NCBI RefSeq assembly: GCF_033473495.1
Contig: NC_088936.1
Span: 3,844,001-3,908,000 of the forward strand
Reading direction: 5' to 3'
Origin: Cercospora beticola
Taxonomy: Eukaryota; Ascomycota; Dothideomycetes; Mycosphaerellales; Mycosphaerellaceae
DNA: 64,000 bases
Part shown: piece by piece, positions 60,540 to 64,000 of the stretch
Position numbering within the stretch: the stretch's first letter is position 1
How the letters are laid out: every line of letters begins with the position of its first letter
The notes under the pieces: generated by a model
Databases searched by the model: none
Seen by the model: only the letters and a program-made list of their open reading frames with translations
What the model was told of the DNA's origin: nothing
Made by a program: the position numbers and the translations under genes

Positions 60540-61828
60540 ACGACCATAGCGATAGCGTGCGATCATCGTCATACAAAGAAAATGCTACCCAGCCTCCCAT
60601 TCGATCAGAGCCGTAAGACCAAGACTCGCTCACGACGCTTGGTAGCAGAAACTTGCTCACATATCAGAAGACGACCGGGGAGAGGCATTCCAAAGCATCC
60701 GTGAACCATTGCAGCCAATTCACGGCAGTTTTGTACAGCCAGGGCGCACTAGCTGTCGCACTCCGTTGTGGAAGAAGCCGAGCAGCATAGTCGAGCAGTG
60801 GATCACGAAGCATGGAGGTAAACTGCGTGTGGTCGGAGCAGGCAAGTGGCAGCGAACCATAGAAATACAAGTTCAATTGAGCGTGTAAAGAAGAGATAGA
60901 GAGAATTCCCTCATCGCACTACAAATACAAGCAGAGAAACAGAACAAGAATCAGCCTTCAAGACCATCAAATAGCATTCGCTGTCACCACTGATTGAGTT
61001 CTTTCTTGCCCATTCGTGAAATCCAAGTTTTGCTTTCAAAGGCTCGCGAGAAGAACGGGAACTAAATATAGGACACATTTTCGACGCTATGCTCCAACGA
61101 TGCTCTTTGGCCCGAACTCTCTCTTGCCCTCATCGGCCTCGTGCGTGCACGAAAGCCCGGCGGATGCACTCAGAAAGTCCCAGTTCATCCGAAGGCGTGA
61201 AGCTGCAATACTTTGAACTCGTCCGTGAATTGATAACAAGATTTACCAAGAAGGAAGACTTCTTCAGCGCAACCTTCCAATGATAGCAGCGGCAGCAGCA
61301 GCAGCAGCAGCAGCAAAAGCGTTACAGCACCCTTCCACGTCAGCCGCAACCAACATGTGACCTCTCCTGCGCGAAAGAAGGTATAGCTCGAGGTATGTGG
61401 TGCACTGGTGCCAGTGCCAGGTCTTTTGCGCCCTCATCTGAAATAGCCTGGTTAGACAGATGGATCCACTTGCTCGGGGCCCGTGCGTGGCCGCGTTTTC
61501 GACATAGCCACCTCCTTGACCTTTTTCTGGATAAGAACACGAAAGACCAAATTCAATGGATGTGTTGCGGAGCATCGTACGAGAGCTCGGTATTGATAAC
61601 AACGCATGGAAGCCGCGCGCCCCGGATACGCCAAAGGATAGCTTGGTTTCATCGCGTTTCCGAGCTGGACGCAGTAGAAGAATGGGCCTCGACAGCGGTT
61701 CATCAGGATCCTGCCTGCTGTGCTCTCTGTTCTGTCTTGGATGCCTCGGCGGGAGGTAAAATTTGAAATAGAAGTCCTCGCGAAACGTCGATTCATCTCG
61801 TCGTACCATTCTGCACATAACCGACTCG
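60540..61828. other. Convergent intergenic region with a CAG/GCA microsatellite
   Basis: About 1.3 kb between the TAD2 stop and the YAK1 stop. It holds both 3' UTRs. A long minus-strand frame at 62013-61264 (249 codons) overlaps the YAK1 end in another frame and runs through the microsatellite as an Ala run. I treat it as chance. Confidence 0.45.
61292..61315. repeat. Trinucleotide microsatellite (GCA)8
   Basis: Eight perfect GCA units, preceded by imperfect units (GCAGCGGCA) from about 61285. It is non-coding in the present gene models and is likely length-variable between isolates. Confidence 0.9.
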
Positions 61829-64000
61829 TCACACGTTGCTGCCCGGCCATGGTTGAGCACTGTTTCCATTCCATCCTTCCTCCAAGGTTCGATCTTCCAG
61901 CATTCGGACAAAGTTGCGCTCCTGCCCTTGCCCGCCTTGGCGGCCGTTGCCACCTGCTCGACTTGTCCGCCTTCGAGATCCAATGCTACCCATTTCGCTC
62001 GCGGGTTGTCCATCCTGCGGCGGAGGATAATACGCAGGACTGGGCTGCAATCGAATCGGTTGGTTTGGATCCAGGTGGCTTACGACGCGTTGCAGAGCCG
62101 ACGGGATGCCGTTGACGTTACCGTTGCCATCCATTGTGCTCGCCCTTTGCCGCCCGGCACGTGTTGTGGCTTGCGCATATAAGTTCTGCTGAGGCTGCTG
62201 TGCGTAGGGATGCATGCCCGCTGCAGGAGGTGGTTGTTGTATCATGGGTACTTGCTGTCCATAGGCTGTCTGCACGGGAGGGTTGGCAGGATATGGTGGC
62301 GGCGCTCCTTGCTGGCTCGGACTATACATGTTTTGATACATTGCCTGTTGATGTTGCTGTTGCGCAACGGCAGGACTGTTCGGGTAGCCAGGAGTCATGC
62401 CATGCATGGCATTGGCATATGCAGCGTTGGCGGCTTGCTGCACTTGAGCAGCCTGTGCTTGCTGCTGCCTTTGCCTGGACATAGCCTCAGCTTGCTGTTG
62501 TTGCTGCACGCCCGGTGCCGGTGATCTTGATGTTGGCTTCAGATCCATCCTTGGCTGGAAAGGTCCGGTGAACTTTTGTTGTGTGATGAAGGGATGAGTT
62601 CGTGCCTGTTGAGGAGTCCATCGTTCGAGCGGATTTATGTTGAGGAGGCCGTGAACGAAGTCAATGAAGGCTTCACGATTGGCCATTTCTACTCCAAGTC
62701 AGCTCAAGTTTCATTTCTTCAATACCTTAAGTTGGCGTACCTCGTTCCATCTCGTTCTGCTTCATGCCCTTCCTTGGCATGGGGTAGGCCCGAATGATGT
62801 CCGGTAGTCGTGTTTGCTGGAAGTATTTTTTGCTTGGCTGCTCTTTCGTTCCATGCTCTCGCGAATATTGCTCCATTGACTTGAGTCTGTAAGTCCTTCG
62901 CCCGAACTCGTCATGCACTTTTTCGAAGAACTCTCCTGACTGCTTGCCAACTTCCAGCATCCACGTCGGCGGCAGTCCCAGCATTTCTGTTATCCGTGAG
63001 ACTTGGTTGTACTCCGAAGAACCCGGGAATAATGGAAGTCCCAAGAACAGCTCAACAACAATACAGCCGAGTGACCACATGTCAATGGCCGCTGAATATG
63101 GCAGTCCGAGAAGCACTTCCGGAGATCGATAGAATCGGGACTGAATGTAGGTGTACACGGTTTGTCGCTCATCGCATGCGGAACCGAAGTCGATGATCTT
63201 GATGATGGGGCTCTCTAGGCTGCGAGACTGTTAGCATATACTTTGCTTTCCGGACACGCCGACTCACTTCTTCAGCAGAATGTTCTCCGGTTTCAGATCA
63301 CAATGTATCAGCTTAGCCTTGCTCAGCAGACACAGCCCGTTCAGTAATTGCTGAGCGAACACTCTGACCAATGTTGTGCTCAAGCCCCGGAACTGATTCT
63401 GCTTGATCAGCTCGTACAGATTCACAGACAGCAGTTCGAACACCAAGCACAAATGCTGCCTGTGAATAAAGGTGTCCTTCAGCCGCAGAATGTGGTGATC
63501 GTCATTCTTGTCCATCCTTCCGTTCAGCAGATCCAGTACAGATACCTCCATCATGCTTTGATTGAAGTACGCTGTCTTGTTCTTCACCACCTTGACGGCC
63601 ACCACTTCTTGTGTCTTCAAGTTCTGACATTTTACGACTTGTCCAAAAGTACCTTGCCCCAGCACGTCCAATATCAGGTACCTGTTCTTGTGGTTCGTCT
63701 CTTCTGACCCCAAAATATCGTTGACGTACAAGATGTAGTCACTGTCCTCATTATCGTACCCATCATTCTTAACACCTTTGCTTGGCTTTGTCAGCACTCT
63801 CCGTGGGTTCCGCGAAGACTCGTATTGGAAGGCGGGATTGCATATTCGATACGTGGCCGGGAGATGTGTGGTGAGTGCCTGCAGTGGACTAATGAAGCCA
63901 CCTTCTGGATTCGCTCTCCTGAAGGGTGGTTGCGTGTTGACCTGCGCGCTCAAATCGGACGCGTTGTAGACTCGAGAAAACTGAGGCACCACATTCTTGC
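61829..64000 (-). CDS. YAK1: DYRK-family protein kinase Yak1 (5' part outside window)
   Basis: Minus-strand exons: from beyond 64000 to 63268, 63219-62741, and 62688-61829. The start is off the right edge. Yak1 is a growth-control kinase opposed by PKA and TOR that promotes stress responses and stationary phase. Visible kinase features are the glycine loop [12 protein letters not shown], Lys in VAVKVVKNK, the catalytic [15 protein letters not shown] in [11 protein letters not shown], and the activation loop [17 protein letters not shown] with the YxY pair of DYRKs. [17 protein letters not shown] and [16 protein letters not shown] close the C-lobe. The tail is Gln/Pro/Ala-rich, with long Q runs, and ends [15 protein letters not shown]. 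Introns are 48-52 nt. Intron 2 (GTACGC ... GAGTAG) re-forms [13 protein letters not shown], as in other Yak1 proteins. Confidence 0.95.

Noticed and set aside
59630..60547. 305-codon antisense frame opposite TAD2
   Set aside because: It mirrors the Ala/Pro-rich TAD2 tail as Gly/Ala-rich sequence and crosses TAD2 introns without any signal of its own.
61264..62013. 249-codon minus-strand frame with an Ala run overlapping the 3' end of YAK1
   Set aside because: It overlaps the YAK1 tail in another frame, its Ala run is the GCA microsatellite, and it shows no domain-like sequence.

Overview
This window is nuclear DNA of a filamentous ascomycete, most likely a Dothideomycete. Genes are spaced at roughly one per 2.5 kb. 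They carry short introns (mostly 48-60 nt) with GTRNGY-type donors and CTAAC or CTGAC branch sites 10-20 nt before the acceptor. The product set is typical of fungi: HET-domain protein, NACHT/beta-propeller NLR, fungal MFS and TDT transporters, DUF3292 and DUF7820-like proteins, Did2, Ssf1, Rrp3, Yak1. The class assignment is an inference from gene content and was not tested by any search.

Layout. 1-11.6 kb holds the 3' end of a Mec1/ATR checkpoint kinase (+), an EF-hand MscS mechanosensitive channel (+), the ESCRT-III protein Did2 (+), a small orphan protein (+), an ABC-F ATPase (-) and a glycine-zipper protein (-). 13-20.5 kb holds an anion:cation-symporter-type MFS permease (+), the ribosome-biogenesis pair RRP3 (-) and SSF1 (+) sharing a 176-bp divergent promoter, and a Cys/His-rich putative regulatory protein (-). 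20.5-23.5 kb is gene-poor. 23.5-27.7 kb holds a carboxylesterase-fold protein that appears to lack both catalytic signatures and a TDT/SLAC1-type anion transporter.

27.9-34.8 kb is the most interesting stretch: a HET-domain cell-death protein gene (-) and a 1457-residue NACHT/WD-like NLR gene (+) face away from each other across about 620 bp. This resembles a two-component fungal allorecognition or immune module. 35-41.3 kb holds a DUF3292 protein (-), a four-repeat SANT/HTH protein with a mitochondrial-looking N-terminus (+) and a CorA-like membrane protein with an altered GMN signature (-). 41.8-48.5 kb holds a SAM methyltransferase, two tandem diverged F-box paralogues (one with a GC-AG intron) and a GNAT acetyltransferase. 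48.7-51 kb is a ten-exon sugar transporter with two micro-exons. 53.3-64 kb holds HMG-CoA synthase, a DUF7820-like single-pass membrane protein, the tRNA adenosine deaminase subunit Tad2 and the 3' two-thirds of the DYRK kinase Yak1 (-), which runs off the right edge.

Most genes are unrelated housekeeping or accessory genes. The neighbourhoods that look functionally meaningful are RRP3-SSF1, HET-NLR and the F-box tandem. I saw no tRNA, rRNA, intact transposon or CRISPR array. All splice models come from reading frame continuity and splice-site consensus only.
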